DNA of 6,231 bases from Mageeibacillus sp. UBA3708 (GCA_002371375.1 DFIB01000233.1:1-6231), one strand, 5' to 3'. Shown: positions 1 through 6,231, counted from the first letter of the stretch. The notes: generated by a model not told the origin, from the sequence alone. Numbers and translations are program-made.

Positions 1-227
1 TGCCTATCACAAAGATGATGAACATCGAGCGTCGTAACGGTGCCGATAAGCCGGTTATCCGCAAGGCTCTCGTTGAGCTCGACGGCAAGCCGTTCAAGTT
101 CTTCGAAGCTAACCGTGAGAAGTGGGCTGTTGAGACATGCTTTACATATCCCGGCGCTATCCAGTACTACGGACCTTCTTCCGTTTGTGACATCACAACA
201 AGAACACTTGCTCTTGAGAAGGGCTGA
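1..227 (+). CDS. pfp: Pyrophosphate-dependent phosphofructokinase, C-terminal fragment
   Basis: This is the 3' end of a gene whose start lies outside the window; the reading frame begins at base 3 and stops with TGA at 225-227, giving about 74 residues. Near the C-terminus the fragment reads EKWAVETCFTYPGAIQYYGP and then a SSVCDITTRTLALE-type end. I recognise this as the tail of the diphosphate--fructose-6-phosphate 1-phosphotransferase family, which reversibly phosphorylates fructose-6-phosphate with pyrophosphate in the cytoplasm and replaces or supplements ATP-phosphofructokinase in many anaerobes. The catalytic region is not in the window, so phosphate-donor specificity cannot be checked here; an ATP-type relative is the alternative. 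Four of its five arginines use CGN codons, unlike pgcA downstream, which suggests high expression. No terminator of its own is seen between the stop codon and the inverted-repeat element that begins 18 bases later. Confidence 0.8.
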   Translation, partial: PITKMMNIERRNGADKPVIRKALVELDGKPFKFFEANREKWAVETCFTYPGAIQYYGPSSVCDITTRTLALEKG

Positions 228-244
228 TTTGCATAATTAAGCTA

Positions 245-287
245 ACAAAGGGGCTGTCTCAAAACAATAATGAGACAGCCCCTTTGT
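245..287. terminator. Perfect 17-bp hairpin downstream of pfp, possible terminator
   Basis: Bases 245-261 are the exact reverse complement of 271-287, with a 9-base AT-rich loop (262-270). The stem carries GGGGCTGTCTC in its arm and would be very stable as RNA. It starts 18 bases after the pfp stop codon, where a terminator is expected, and no other hairpin precedes it. Against a classic intrinsic terminator, the right arm ends in CCCCTTTGT and is followed by a mixed CTATGTCTTCG, not a clean T-run. It is made from the terminal repeat of the adjacent element, so a terminator role may be secondary. Being symmetric, it could act on either strand. Confidence 0.5.
247..264 (+). repeat. Left terminal inverted repeat
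   Basis: This 18-base repeat pairs with the right copy at 498-515 with one mismatch (C at 254 against the right copy's T). Its first 15 bases also pair perfectly with a nearby inverted copy at 271-285, so the left end carries two copies facing each other. Confidence 0.75.
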
Positions 288-290
288 CTA

Positions 291-421
291 TGTCTTCGTT
301 TCCGCAAGAAATCGGGATTTTTCCGAAGAAATTTCGGAAAGTTTTCTGATTCTTGCGGATTCCGTAAGATTTCAAGATTTTTCCGAATTTTCTTCGGACG
401 AATTGCTGTTTTTCTTCGGAA
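291..421. repeat. Cluster of degenerate TTCCG(N)AAGA units in both orientations
   Basis: Forward units lie near 300-310 (TTCCGCAAGAA), 321-330 (TTCCGAAGAA), 360-370 (TTCCGTAAGAT) and 381-387 (TTCCGAA). Reverse units lie near 332-339, 351-359, 391-398 and 412-421. They form nested pairs: 321-327 pairs with 333-339 around a 5-base loop, the flanking 301-313 pairs with 348-359 with one unpaired base, and 382-387 pairs with 393-398. The result is a series of hairpin arms inside the MITE-like element. The units are irregularly spaced and inverted, so this is not a CRISPR array. I assign no function. Confidence 0.55.
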
Positions 422-450
422 AGGACAGTCTGCCTTCACTGTGGTGGTTT

Positions 451-477
451 TGCAGTCCCCGCGAAGCTGCGACTGCA
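451..477. repeat. 7-bp hairpin near the right end of the element
   Basis: TGCAGTC at 451-457 is the exact reverse complement of GACTGCA at 471-477, enclosing a GC-rich 13-base loop. It lies just inside the right terminal repeat and is richer in G and C than the rest of the element. It adds to the folded structure of the element; no T-run follows, so it is not a convincing terminator. Confidence 0.45.
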
Positions 478-497
478 TCCGGAATAATACTTATTCT

Positions 498-515
498 TTT
501 TGAGACAACCCCTTT
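498..515 (-). repeat. Right terminal inverted repeat
   Basis: Read on the minus strand this is AAAGGGGTTGTCTCAAAA, the partner of the left repeat at 247-264 with 17 of 18 bases identical. It marks the right boundary of the non-coding element. Unlike the left end, it has no adjacent inverted copy. Confidence 0.75.
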
Positions 516-522
516 TCTAGTA

Positions 523-540
523 TGACGGGCATGCCGGTCA
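523..540. promoter_or_regulatory. 18-base imperfect palindrome, possible operator
   Basis: TGACGGGCATGCCGGTCA is symmetric at 8 of 9 base pairs; only the fifth pair (527/536) fails. The centre GGCATGCC is a perfect 8-base palindrome. It has no loop, so it suits a dimeric DNA-binding protein better than an RNA hairpin. It sits directly outside the right end of the MITE-like element and immediately before a TTGGCA hexamer that could be a -35 box. The regulator is unknown and a chance palindrome cannot be excluded. Confidence 0.35.
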
Positions 541-541
541 T

Positions 542-570
542 TTGGCACATCTTAGTATTTTCCATAAAAG
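542..570 (+). promoter_or_regulatory. Candidate promoter for pgcA
   Basis: TTGGCA at 542-547 matches 5 of 6 consensus -35 bases. Seventeen bases later, TAAAAG at 565-570 matches 4 of 6 of the -10 consensus. Transcription would begin near 577, leaving an untranslated leader of about 105 bases. The -10 box overlaps a hairpin arm, and TATGAT at 616-621 is a rival -10 box but has no good -35 partner. This is a weak, pattern-based call. Confidence 0.3.
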
Positions 571-601
571 GACGCCGTCCGAGAGCTCGAATATTTTATG
601 G
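562..601. other. Nested inverted repeats upstream of pgcA
   Basis: CCATAAAA at 562-569 is the exact reverse complement of TTTTATGG at 594-601. Enclosed within this 8-bp outer stem are a second perfect hairpin, GGAC-GCC-GTCC at 570-580, stacked directly on the outer stem, and a GAGCTC palindrome at 583-588. A further pair, TACCGC at 604-609 with GCGGTA at 643-648, follows. Together they could give a branched leader structure or a protein-binding region. It matches no riboswitch class that I recognise. Whether it is transcribed depends on where the pgcA promoter lies. Confidence 0.4.
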
Positions 602-681
602 TATACCGCCTTTTATATGATCTGCCCATGTGGTAATATCTTGCGGTAAATGTTAAGTATATTTAGCAGCGGAGGTGCTTT

Positions 682-2472
682 ATGAGCTACATGGATACAT
701 ACAGATTCTGGAGCGAGGACCCTTTCTTCGATGCCGATACCAGGGCGGAGCTGGCAGCCATCAAGGATGATAACAAAGAGATAGAAGACAGATTCTACAA
801 GGATCTTGAGTTCGGTACAGCAGGATTCAGAGGAGTTCTCGGTGCGGGAACGAACAGAATGAACATCTATACTGTAGCCAAGGCATCCGCAGGATTATCC
901 GAATACATCATCTCATGCGGCAAGGAGGCAATGGAGAGAGGCGTGGTTATCTGCTACGACTCAAGGCACTTCTCTCCTGAGTTTGCAGAGATCACGGCAA
1001 GAACACTTGCCGCATACGGTATTAGGGTAAGGCTGTCTGATGAGCTCCGTCCCGTTCCGCTCTGCAGCTACAGTGTCAGGTATTACAAGGCTTTCGCCGG
1101 TGTCATGATCACCGCATCGCACAACCCGTCCAAGTACAACGGATACAAGGTTTACGGCGAAGACGGCGGACAGGTTCCCCCCGAGGCGGCTGATGTCATC
1201 CTCAAGAGCATTGAATCCATCACGGATATCAGGACAGTCAAGATCCTGTCGATGGAGGATGCAATGGCAACCGGACTCGTGGAGAAATACGGTGAAGAGG
1301 TCGATAAGGCTTATACGGAGATGCTCACAAAGCTCGTCATCGACCAGGATTCCATCAACCGTCAGGCTGATATGAGCATTGTCTACACGCCACTTCACGG
1401 TTCAGGGAATAAGCCTGTCAGAAGGATCCTCGACAGAGTAGGCTTCAAGAATATCCACATCGTTAAAGAGCAGGAACTTCCCGACGGATCATTCCCTACC
1501 GTATCGGTTCCCAACCCCGAGAATCCCGAGGCGCTGTCAATGGCTATCGAACTGGCTAAGAAGACTGATGCATCTCTCGTGTTCGGCACGGACCCTGATT
1601 CAGACAGGATCGGCGTTGCGGCCAGAACAACAGTCAACGGGGAAGTTACATATAAGTGCTTCACAGGCAATCAGATGGGCCTTCTGCTCCTGGATTATGT
1701 TCTCGATTCCAAGAAGCGTCTCGGAACACTCCCGGAGAATTCCTTTGCAGTTACGACTATCGTGTCCACGAAGCTTGCATCGTCTGTGTGCAAGGCTTTC
1801 GGAGTGGAACTTCAGGAGACTCTTACCGGCTTTAAGTTCATTGGCGAGAGGATCAAGATCGATGATGAATTCGGTGATAAGCACTTCCAGTTCGGATTTG
1901 AGGAATCATACGGATATCTGTCAGGTGTTGACGTAAGAGACAAGGATGCAGTAGTCGCTGCAATGCTCATCTGCGGAATGGCCGCACAGAGCTTCGATAT
2001 GGGTGAGACACTTGTTGACAGACTTGAGAGAGTCTATGCCAAGTACGGATATGGCTTCGAGAATACAGAGAGCTTTACGCTTGAAGGCAAGGAAGGCATT
2101 GAGAAGATCGCTTCTTCGATGGTATCGATGAGGGAGGAACTCGGTGCCGCAAAGAATCTTGAGGATGCTTCAAAGCTCATCGGCGGTCCGTCAGTAGTTG
2201 CAGTAAGGGATTATCAGAATTCCTTAAGGTATGAGTTTACGGCAGACGGCGTCAAGACAACACCCATCACTTTGCCTAAGTCCAACGTGCTCCTGTATGA
2301 GCTTGGCGGTGACAAGGGCATCGACTGGGCATGCGCAAGACCTTCCGGCACGGAGCCTAAGCTCAAGGTGTACTTCGGTGTTTACGATTCTGACAGGAAC
2401 ACGGCAGAGAAGAGACTTGCCGAGATAGAGTCGCAGATGAGCAAGTTCGTAAGAGGCAAGTTAGGAATCTGA
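682..2472 (+). CDS. pgcA: Phosphoglucomutase / phosphomannomutase, PgcA type
   Basis: A complete 596-residue cytoplasmic enzyme of the alpha-D-phosphohexomutase superfamily, close in length and motif order to Bacillus PgcA. It interconverts glucose-1-phosphate and glucose-6-phosphate, linking glycolysis with glycogen and cell-wall sugar synthesis; mannose phosphates are possible substrates. All four family signatures are intact: the phosphoserine loop TASHNP with Ser146, the magnesium loop DPDSDR with Asp304, Asp306 and Asp308, the sugar-binding loop GFEESYG at 405-411, and the phosphate-binding RPSGTEPK at 553-560. KDLEFGTAGFRG near 40-51 and LTGFKFIGE at 381-389 are also typical. The start is supported by GGAGGT at 671-676, five bases before the ATG. 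Only about 3 of some 32 arginines use CGN codons, suggesting moderate expression. Its stop codon lies inside the 3' end of the convergent HAD gene, with no terminator between them. Confidence 0.93.
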   Translation: MSYMDTYRFWSEDPFFDADTRAELAAIKDDNKEIEDRFYKDLEFGTAGFRGVLGAGTNRMNIYTVAKASAGLSEYIISCGKEAMERGVVICYDSRHFSPEFAEITARTLAAYGIRVRLSDELRPVPLCSYSVRYYKAFAGVMITASHNPSKYNGYKVYGEDGGQVPPEAADVILKSIESITDIRTVKILSMEDAMATGLVEKYGEEVDKAYTEMLTKLVIDQDSINRQADMSIVYTPLHGSGNKPVRRILDRVGFKNIHIVKEQELPDGSFPTVSVPNPENPEALSMAIELAKKTDASLVFGTDPDSDRIGVAARTTVNGEVTYKCFTGNQMGLLLLDYVLDSKKRLGTLPENSFAVTTIVSTKLASSVCKAFGVELQETLTGFKFIGERIKIDDEFGDKHFQFGFEESYGYLSGVDVRDKDAVVAAMLICGMAAQSFDMGETLVDRLERVYAKYGYGFENTESFTLEGKEGIEKIASSMVSMREELGAAKNLEDASKLIGGPSVVAVRDYQNSLRYEFTADGVKTTPITLPKSNVLLYELGGDKGIDWACARPSGTEPKLKVYFGVYDSDRNTAEKRLAEIESQMSKFVRGKLGI

Positions 2473-3288
2473 TCTGACTATCGGCAGAATATAGTCATAT
2501 ACGGCTTTGGCGAATCCGTCTTCCTCACATGAAGATGTGATGTATTGTGCCGCTTCAAGCACTTCCGGGTCGGAATTGCCCATTGCTATGCCGTATCGTG
2601 CCGCTTCTATCATTGACAGGTCATTCTCCGAATCACCGATCGCGAAAGTATTGTCCCGCGGTATTTCCAGCATGTCCGCCAGGGTGAGCAGACCGTTCCC
2701 CTTGGAGACTCCCGATACCATCACGTCATAGAAAGACGGGCCGGATGACACGATGTACAGGTCAGGGTCGCTCTTGAGTTCATTTGCTATGTCATCACAG
2801 ACATTGAGCAGCAGAAACTTGTTGAATTCCGGAATATCCGTGTCAAGGAAGCTGCTGTCTATGTTGTATACAGGTGCCTTGAGATGCTCAGGAAGCCCTT
2901 CGTTGTATGCGTCACAGAACCACTGCCTGGAACTGGCAGGGCAGAGAAATACACCCTCCGTGCTGTACAATGTGCAGTCAACATCCTTATCCAGGAACAG
3001 CTTGAGAAGCTTCTTGAGTTTATCCTGTTTGAAGTCGGCCGAGTAGACATGTGTGCGGGTGCTGCTGTCCCATAAAGCGCTGCCGTTGCCGGTGATAAGG
3101 GGAACATCGATCCCGAGCTGCCCGGCAAACTTGTCCACAAGGAAAGATGATCTTCCTGTGGCTATTGTAAGAGCAACGCCGTTCTCCTTAAGAGCGCGGC
3201 AGGCCTTACGGTTCACGGGTGATACATCCTTGGCAGGCATGACAAGGGTCAGATCCATATCGGTTGCAAGAATATAGCGGTATTTCAT
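2461..3288 (-). CDS. Cof-type HAD-superfamily phosphatase
   Basis: A 275-residue soluble hydrolase, the usual length for the Cof (IIB cap) branch of the HAD superfamily, whose members remove phosphate from sugar phosphates, flavin precursors and similar small molecules. All catalytic motifs are visible: motif I DMDLTL with nucleophile Asp10 and acid/base Asp12, motif II TIATGR with Thr44, the Lys196 of motif III (SKGNGL), and motif IV IGDSENDLSM with Asp219 and Asp223. The cap lies at roughly 80-190. Motif I has Leu13 where the family usually has Gly. I chose the ATG at 3286-3288 because motif I follows within ten residues, as is typical, and GGGAG (3297-3301, minus strand) lies eight bases upstream; a 303-codon frame from 3372 would add a non-conserved leader. 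The gene converges on pgcA and diverges from the VanW gene. Substrate is unknown; proximity to pgcA hints at, but does not show, a sugar phosphate. Confidence 0.87.
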   Translation of the reverse strand: MKYRYILATDMDLTLVMPAKDVSPVNRKACRALKENGVALTIATGRSSFLVDKFAGQLGIDVPLITGNGSALWDSSTRTHVYSADFKQDKLKKLLKLFLDKDVDCTLYSTEGVFLCPASSRQWFCDAYNEGLPEHLKAPVYNIDSSFLDTDIPEFNKFLLLNVCDDIANELKSDPDLYIVSSGPSFYDVMVSGVSKGNGLLTLADMLEIPRDNTFAIGDSENDLSMIEAARYGIAMGNSDPEVLEAAQYITSSCEEDGFAKAVYDYILPIVRSDS

Positions 3289-3323
3289 TGAAGTGACTCC
3301 CAAATGTAACTCATTTGCTGTTA

Positions 3324-3352
3324 ATATTATCGTCGAATGTGATTTTACACAA
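3324..3352 (-). promoter_or_regulatory. Candidate promoter for the HAD phosphatase gene
   Basis: On the minus strand TTGTGT (3347-3352) and TAATAT (3324-3329) are separated by 17 bases; GATAAT, shifted by two bases, is an alternative -10. Matches to consensus are 3 of 6 and 4 of 6, so the call rests mainly on spacing and on position about 35 bases upstream of the start codon, in the AT-rich gap between two divergent genes. Confidence 0.3.
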
Positions 3353-3390
3353 CACAAATCACGTAGGAACACCTCAATTTGTACTATTAA

Positions 3391-3412
3391 TGCTAAAATT
3401 AAGTTGTATAAT
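3391..3412 (+). promoter_or_regulatory. Candidate -10 elements for the VanW-family gene
   Basis: A perfect TATAAT at 3407-3412 lies about 50 bases before the start codon, in an AT-rich stretch. Just upstream, TGCTAAAAT at 3391-3399 has the form of an extended -10 box. Neither has a good -35 at 16-18 bases, so which is used is unclear. This region supports a start of translation at 3461, not further upstream, because an upstream start would place the promoter inside the gene. Confidence 0.4.
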
Positions 3413-3460
3413 TGTTTAAGTTGTTTCTATAGGTATCAACGAGGTAATAAGAGGATTTAT

Positions 3461-5431
3461 ATGAAGAGCAGTATACACAGATCTTCCAATCCTGAACGCC
3501 CTCAGGTAAGAGCGGCCAATCTTGCCTTAACACAGGGTGATTCAGCTTCTCAATATCAGGAATTTTCCAATTCCGTGCGTAATGACGGGATGTTCACGGA
3601 GGAACCCTATCATGATCTGCTTGGTGAGGAAGGCAGCGGTGCTCCCGTGGAAGAAGAGCCTTTCGATTACAGTCTTTTGGGCAGACCTAATAATTCTGCG
3701 GTAATGCCGAGGAAGAGGTCTGTGCAGCACAGCCCTTCACGTCCCAGATCTTCACAGAGTTCTCAGCATAGGAACACACAAAGGAGCAGCAGCCGTCAGG
3801 CGGCCCCTTCACGCAGTAAGAAGAAGCAGTCGGGAGGCGGCGTCAGAGTCCTTGCTGCTGTCGTGGCGGTAATAGCGATCGTCGCAGGTGTTGTCGGCAT
3901 CCTGTTTGCAACAGGGTTCTTTAAGCCCAGGATAGAAGTTACCATGGCAGACGGTACGGTCAAGAAGATCAAGGCCGAATCAGCTTTCGCGGAGCTTACG
4001 GAAGGCAATAGATTTTACGACGGAACGCTCGTCAATGATATCAATATCGGCGGAATGACAAAGGAAGAGGCTTTTGCAGCCATATCTAAGGGACTTGAAG
4101 CAGCACCGCTCAATGTAAACATCGATCTGAAGGTCAGAGATACGGTCTATGACCTGGACATGAGCTCGCTGACGCTCACGGTTAATACCGATGATGTCCT
4201 CAATGAAGCATTTGCTCTTAACAGACCGACTAATCCGGATGATTTTGAAGAGCTGACCAGGTGCTACAACGAATACCAGAAGATGAAGAATAATCCGGCC
4301 GTGTTCCACACCGCGTACACATGTTCAACCGACGGTCTGTCCGAACTTGTTCACGGCGTGCTCGATCCTCTGGAGACAGCTCCCCAGAATGCCGTGATCA
4401 CTGACTTTGATAAGACAAACAACAAGTTCATCGTCCAGCCTGAGACGGTCGGTTTCCACGTTGAGACAGACAAGGCTGTGGAAGATGTTACGGCACTCCT
4501 TGTGGAACGTATATATGAGGGCGTGGTGGATGTCAGCGGTTCCGAGATCGAGCCCGAAGTGACGCAGGCATTCATTGATGCTAATTTCGGCAAGATATCA
4601 TCGTGTTCATCCAAAACAACGAACAGCAAATCCCGTAATGCCAATATCAATCAGGCGTGCGAATATATTGACGGCGTTATCCTGAATCCCGGAGAAGAGT
4701 TCTCTTACAACGAGCATGTCGGCATGACTACTGCCGAGCGCGGCTTCCAGGAAGCGACCGTTATTATCCGCGGTCAGTATGCACAGGGCCTGGGCGGCGG
4801 TATATGTCAGGTAAGCACCATGCTCTACGGCGCAGCAGTTAAGGCCAACATGGAGATCACCAACAGAAGAGCACACGCATGGCCGTCCAACTATGTTGAT
4901 GTCGGACTTGATGCGACAGTTGACTACGGAAGCATCGACTTTAAATTCCGCAACACTTCAGATTATCAGATCGTAATAAGGGCTCAATACAACAGCAGCG
5001 ACAATGGTCTTGTGGTATCCATCTACGGTCATAAACTCCCTGATGGACAGCGTATCGACTTTATAAGCTCTGTCAATTCCACGACGCCTCACGGCGATAC
5101 GGAGTACGTGGCTAATCCCGATCTTGCAGTCGGCGAGAAGAACACGGTCCGCAATGCTCATGACGGAATTAATGTCACGTCATACAAGGTCTGGTATGAT
5201 GCCGACGGCAACGAGATCAAGCGGGAGGAAGTGGCAACAACAAATTACAGGATGTACAACAAGAAGGTTGAAGTAGGAACGAAGCTTCCCAACGGCGGTC
5301 ACGCCAACTTCGATCCAAAGACGGGAAAGGTTATTACGCCCTCACCTGCACCTACCAAAGCTCCTACACCTGTACCGGTTATTACGACAGAACCGCCGGC
5401 GCCGTCTACGGAGGATGGCGGGGGAGAGTAA
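3461..5431 (+). CDS. Membrane-anchored VanW/YoaR-like cell-envelope protein
   Basis: A 656-residue protein predicted to cross the membrane once with its N-terminus inside. Residues 1-127 are polar and probably disordered, very rich in Ser, Arg and Gln at 83-127 and ending in the basic SRSKKKQSGGG. One hydrophobic helix follows at about 128-154. The external part has a YoaR-type putative peptidoglycan-binding region (about 180-375), a VanW domain (about 380-510) with the signature GGGICQVSTMLYGA around Cys449, a G5-like segment (about 560-608, ending YNKKVEVGTK) and a Pro/Thr-rich tail. VanW proteins are associated with the Gram-positive envelope, and some sit in vancomycin-resistance clusters, but their biochemical role is unsettled and nothing here suggests resistance. 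The start at 3461 has GAGG at 3451-3454, six bases upstream; the open frame extends back to 3293, but that segment covers the promoter and looks non-coding. A hairpin terminator follows the stop codon. Confidence 0.85.
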   Translation: MKSSIHRSSNPERPQVRAANLALTQGDSASQYQEFSNSVRNDGMFTEEPYHDLLGEEGSGAPVEEEPFDYSLLGRPNNSAVMPRKRSVQHSPSRPRSSQSSQHRNTQRSSSRQAAPSRSKKKQSGGGVRVLAAVVAVIAIVAGVVGILFATGFFKPRIEVTMADGTVKKIKAESAFAELTEGNRFYDGTLVNDINIGGMTKEEAFAAISKGLEAAPLNVNIDLKVRDTVYDLDMSSLTLTVNTDDVLNEAFALNRPTNPDDFEELTRCYNEYQKMKNNPAVFHTAYTCSTDGLSELVHGVLDPLETAPQNAVITDFDKTNNKFIVQPETVGFHVETDKAVEDVTALLVERIYEGVVDVSGSEIEPEVTQAFIDANFGKISSCSSKTTNSKSRNANINQACEYIDGVILNPGEEFSYNEHVGMTTAERGFQEATVIIRGQYAQGLGGGICQVSTMLYGAAVKANMEITNRRAHAWPSNYVDVGLDATVDYGSIDFKFRNTSDYQIVIRAQYNSSDNGLVVSIYGHKLPDGQRIDFISSVNSTTPHGDTEYVANPDLAVGEKNTVRNAHDGINVTSYKVWYDADGNEIKREEVATTNYRMYNKKVEVGTKLPNGGHANFDPKTGKVITPSPAPTKAPTPVPVITTEPPAPSTEDGGGE

Positions 5432-5471
5432 TCCTGTCATTTTTACTTAATAATTCTTTGTTAATTCATAC

Positions 5472-5498
5472 TAAGCGCCTGCTGTCAGCAGGCGTTTA
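5472..5498 (+). terminator. Rho-independent terminator after the VanW-family gene
   Basis: CGCCTGCT at 5476-5483 pairs perfectly with AGCAGGCG at 5487-5494 around a 3-base GTC loop, and the stem can be extended outward by a G-U pair and three A-T pairs. A T-rich run, TTTATTGTGTT, follows. It begins about 40 bases after the stop codon. The run is interrupted, so efficiency may be partial. The stem also overlaps the promoter assigned to nifJ. Confidence 0.75.
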
Positions 5499-5510
5499 TT
5501 GTGTTATAAT
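5482..5510 (+). promoter_or_regulatory. Extended -10 promoter for nifJ
   Basis: TATAAT at 5505-5510 is a perfect -10 box preceded by TGT, giving the extended -10 form TGnTATAAT. Seventeen bases upstream, CTGTCA at 5482-5487 matches 4 of 6 of the -35 consensus. Transcription would start near 5517, leaving a leader of about 36 bases. The -35 hexamer falls in the loop and arm of the upstream terminator hairpin, so the end of one unit and the start of the next share the same bases. Confidence 0.6.
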
Positions 5511-5537
5511 ATCTCTCGTTCATAATATTATAAATAA

Positions 5538-6231
<694 letters not shown>

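Larger units (their letters stand above)
245..516. mobile_element. Non-coding MITE-like element with terminal inverted repeats
   Basis: About 270 bases are bounded by an 18-base repeat in opposite orientations: 247-264 (core GGGGCTGTCTCAAAA) and 498-515 (reverse complement core GGGGTTGTCTCAAAA), matching at 17 of 18 positions. The interior has no credible gene: the two overlapping reading frames of 77 and 78 codons that span it are biased in composition and lack convincing ribosome binding sites. It consists largely of short inverted repeats. Small size, terminal inverted repeats and lack of coding capacity fit a miniature inverted-repeat transposable element or the remnant of an insertion sequence. 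A CTA occurs on both sides (242-244 and 517-519) and might be a target duplication, but three bases is weak evidence and it would make the ends slightly asymmetric. The parent transposase family is not identifiable from the window. Insertion between pfp and pgcA disrupts no visible gene. Confidence 0.6.

Noticed and set aside
291..421. Possible CRISPR-like array
   Set aside because: The repeated units are short, degenerate, irregularly spaced and occur in both orientations, with no spacers of uniform length and no cas genes nearby.
242..503. Two overlapping open frames of 77-78 codons on opposite strands across the inverted-repeat element
   Set aside because: Their products are low-complexity, rich in Arg, Phe and Lys because of the TTCCG repeats, have no convincing ribosome binding sites and mirror each other; they arise from the repeat composition.
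228..681. Riboswitch or tRNA gene in the pfp-pgcA gap
   Set aside because: I could find no cloverleaf or conserved riboswitch core; the structure present is explained by inverted repeats and simple hairpins.
961..1398. 145-codon frame on the minus strand inside pgcA
   Set aside because: It lies wholly antisense to a well-conserved enzyme with all motifs intact and resembles no family that I recognise; it is a shadow frame.
3289..3372. Upstream-extended start for the HAD phosphatase
   Set aside because: The extra 28 residues precede the usual Cof start right before motif I, and would cover the ribosome binding site and candidate promoter.
3293..3460. Upstream-extended start for the VanW-family protein
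   Set aside because: The 56-residue extension covers an AT-rich promoter region with a perfect TATAAT, has unrelated composition, and the ATG at 3461 has its own ribosome binding site.
3461..5431. Vancomycin-resistance determinant
   Set aside because: The VanW domain alone is widespread in Gram-positive genomes without resistance, and no vanA/B, vanH, vanX, vanS or vanR genes are in the window.

Overview
The window looks like ordinary chromosomal DNA from an anaerobic member of the Clostridia. The case for this is a pyrophosphate-dependent phosphofructokinase tail, the start of a pyruvate:ferredoxin oxidoreductase, a PgcA-type phosphoglucomutase of Firmicutes style, a VanW-family cell-envelope protein and strong AGGAGG-like ribosome binding sites. 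Base composition is moderate and genes are tightly packed. Genus cannot be fixed from the sequence alone.

Layout: (1) 1-227, the 3' end of pfp on the plus strand. (2) 228-681, a 454-base gene-free interval. Its first part (245-516) is a small non-coding element with 18-base terminal inverted repeats (17/18 matching), a third copy of the repeat folded back at its left end, and an interior full of short TTCCG-type inverted repeats; it looks like a MITE or decayed insertion sequence. Its second part (about 520-670) holds an 18-base imperfect palindrome, nested hairpins and a candidate promoter, and acts as the upstream region of the next gene. (3) 682-2472, phosphoglucomutase (pgcA), plus strand. 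(4) 2461-3288, a Cof-type HAD phosphatase on the minus strand, convergent with pgcA and overlapping its 3' end by 12 bases. (5) 3289-3460, a divergent promoter region. (6) 3461-5431, a membrane-anchored VanW/YoaR-like protein, followed by a compact hairpin terminator. (7) 5553-6231, the first 226 codons of nifJ (pyruvate:ferredoxin oxidoreductase), cut by the window edge and driven by an extended -10 promoter lying on the preceding terminator.

Three of the five genes serve central carbon flow: pgcA interconverts glucose-1-phosphate and glucose-6-phosphate, pfp catalyses the fructose-6-phosphate/fructose-1,6-bisphosphate step with pyrophosphate, and nifJ oxidises pyruvate to acetyl-CoA. They are separate transcription units, not one operon. 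The HAD protein could act on a sugar phosphate, but its substrate cannot be read from sequence. I found no strong sign of a new multi-gene system; the points most worth a second look are the non-coding element and structured DNA between pfp and pgcA, and the terminator/promoter overlap ahead of nifJ.
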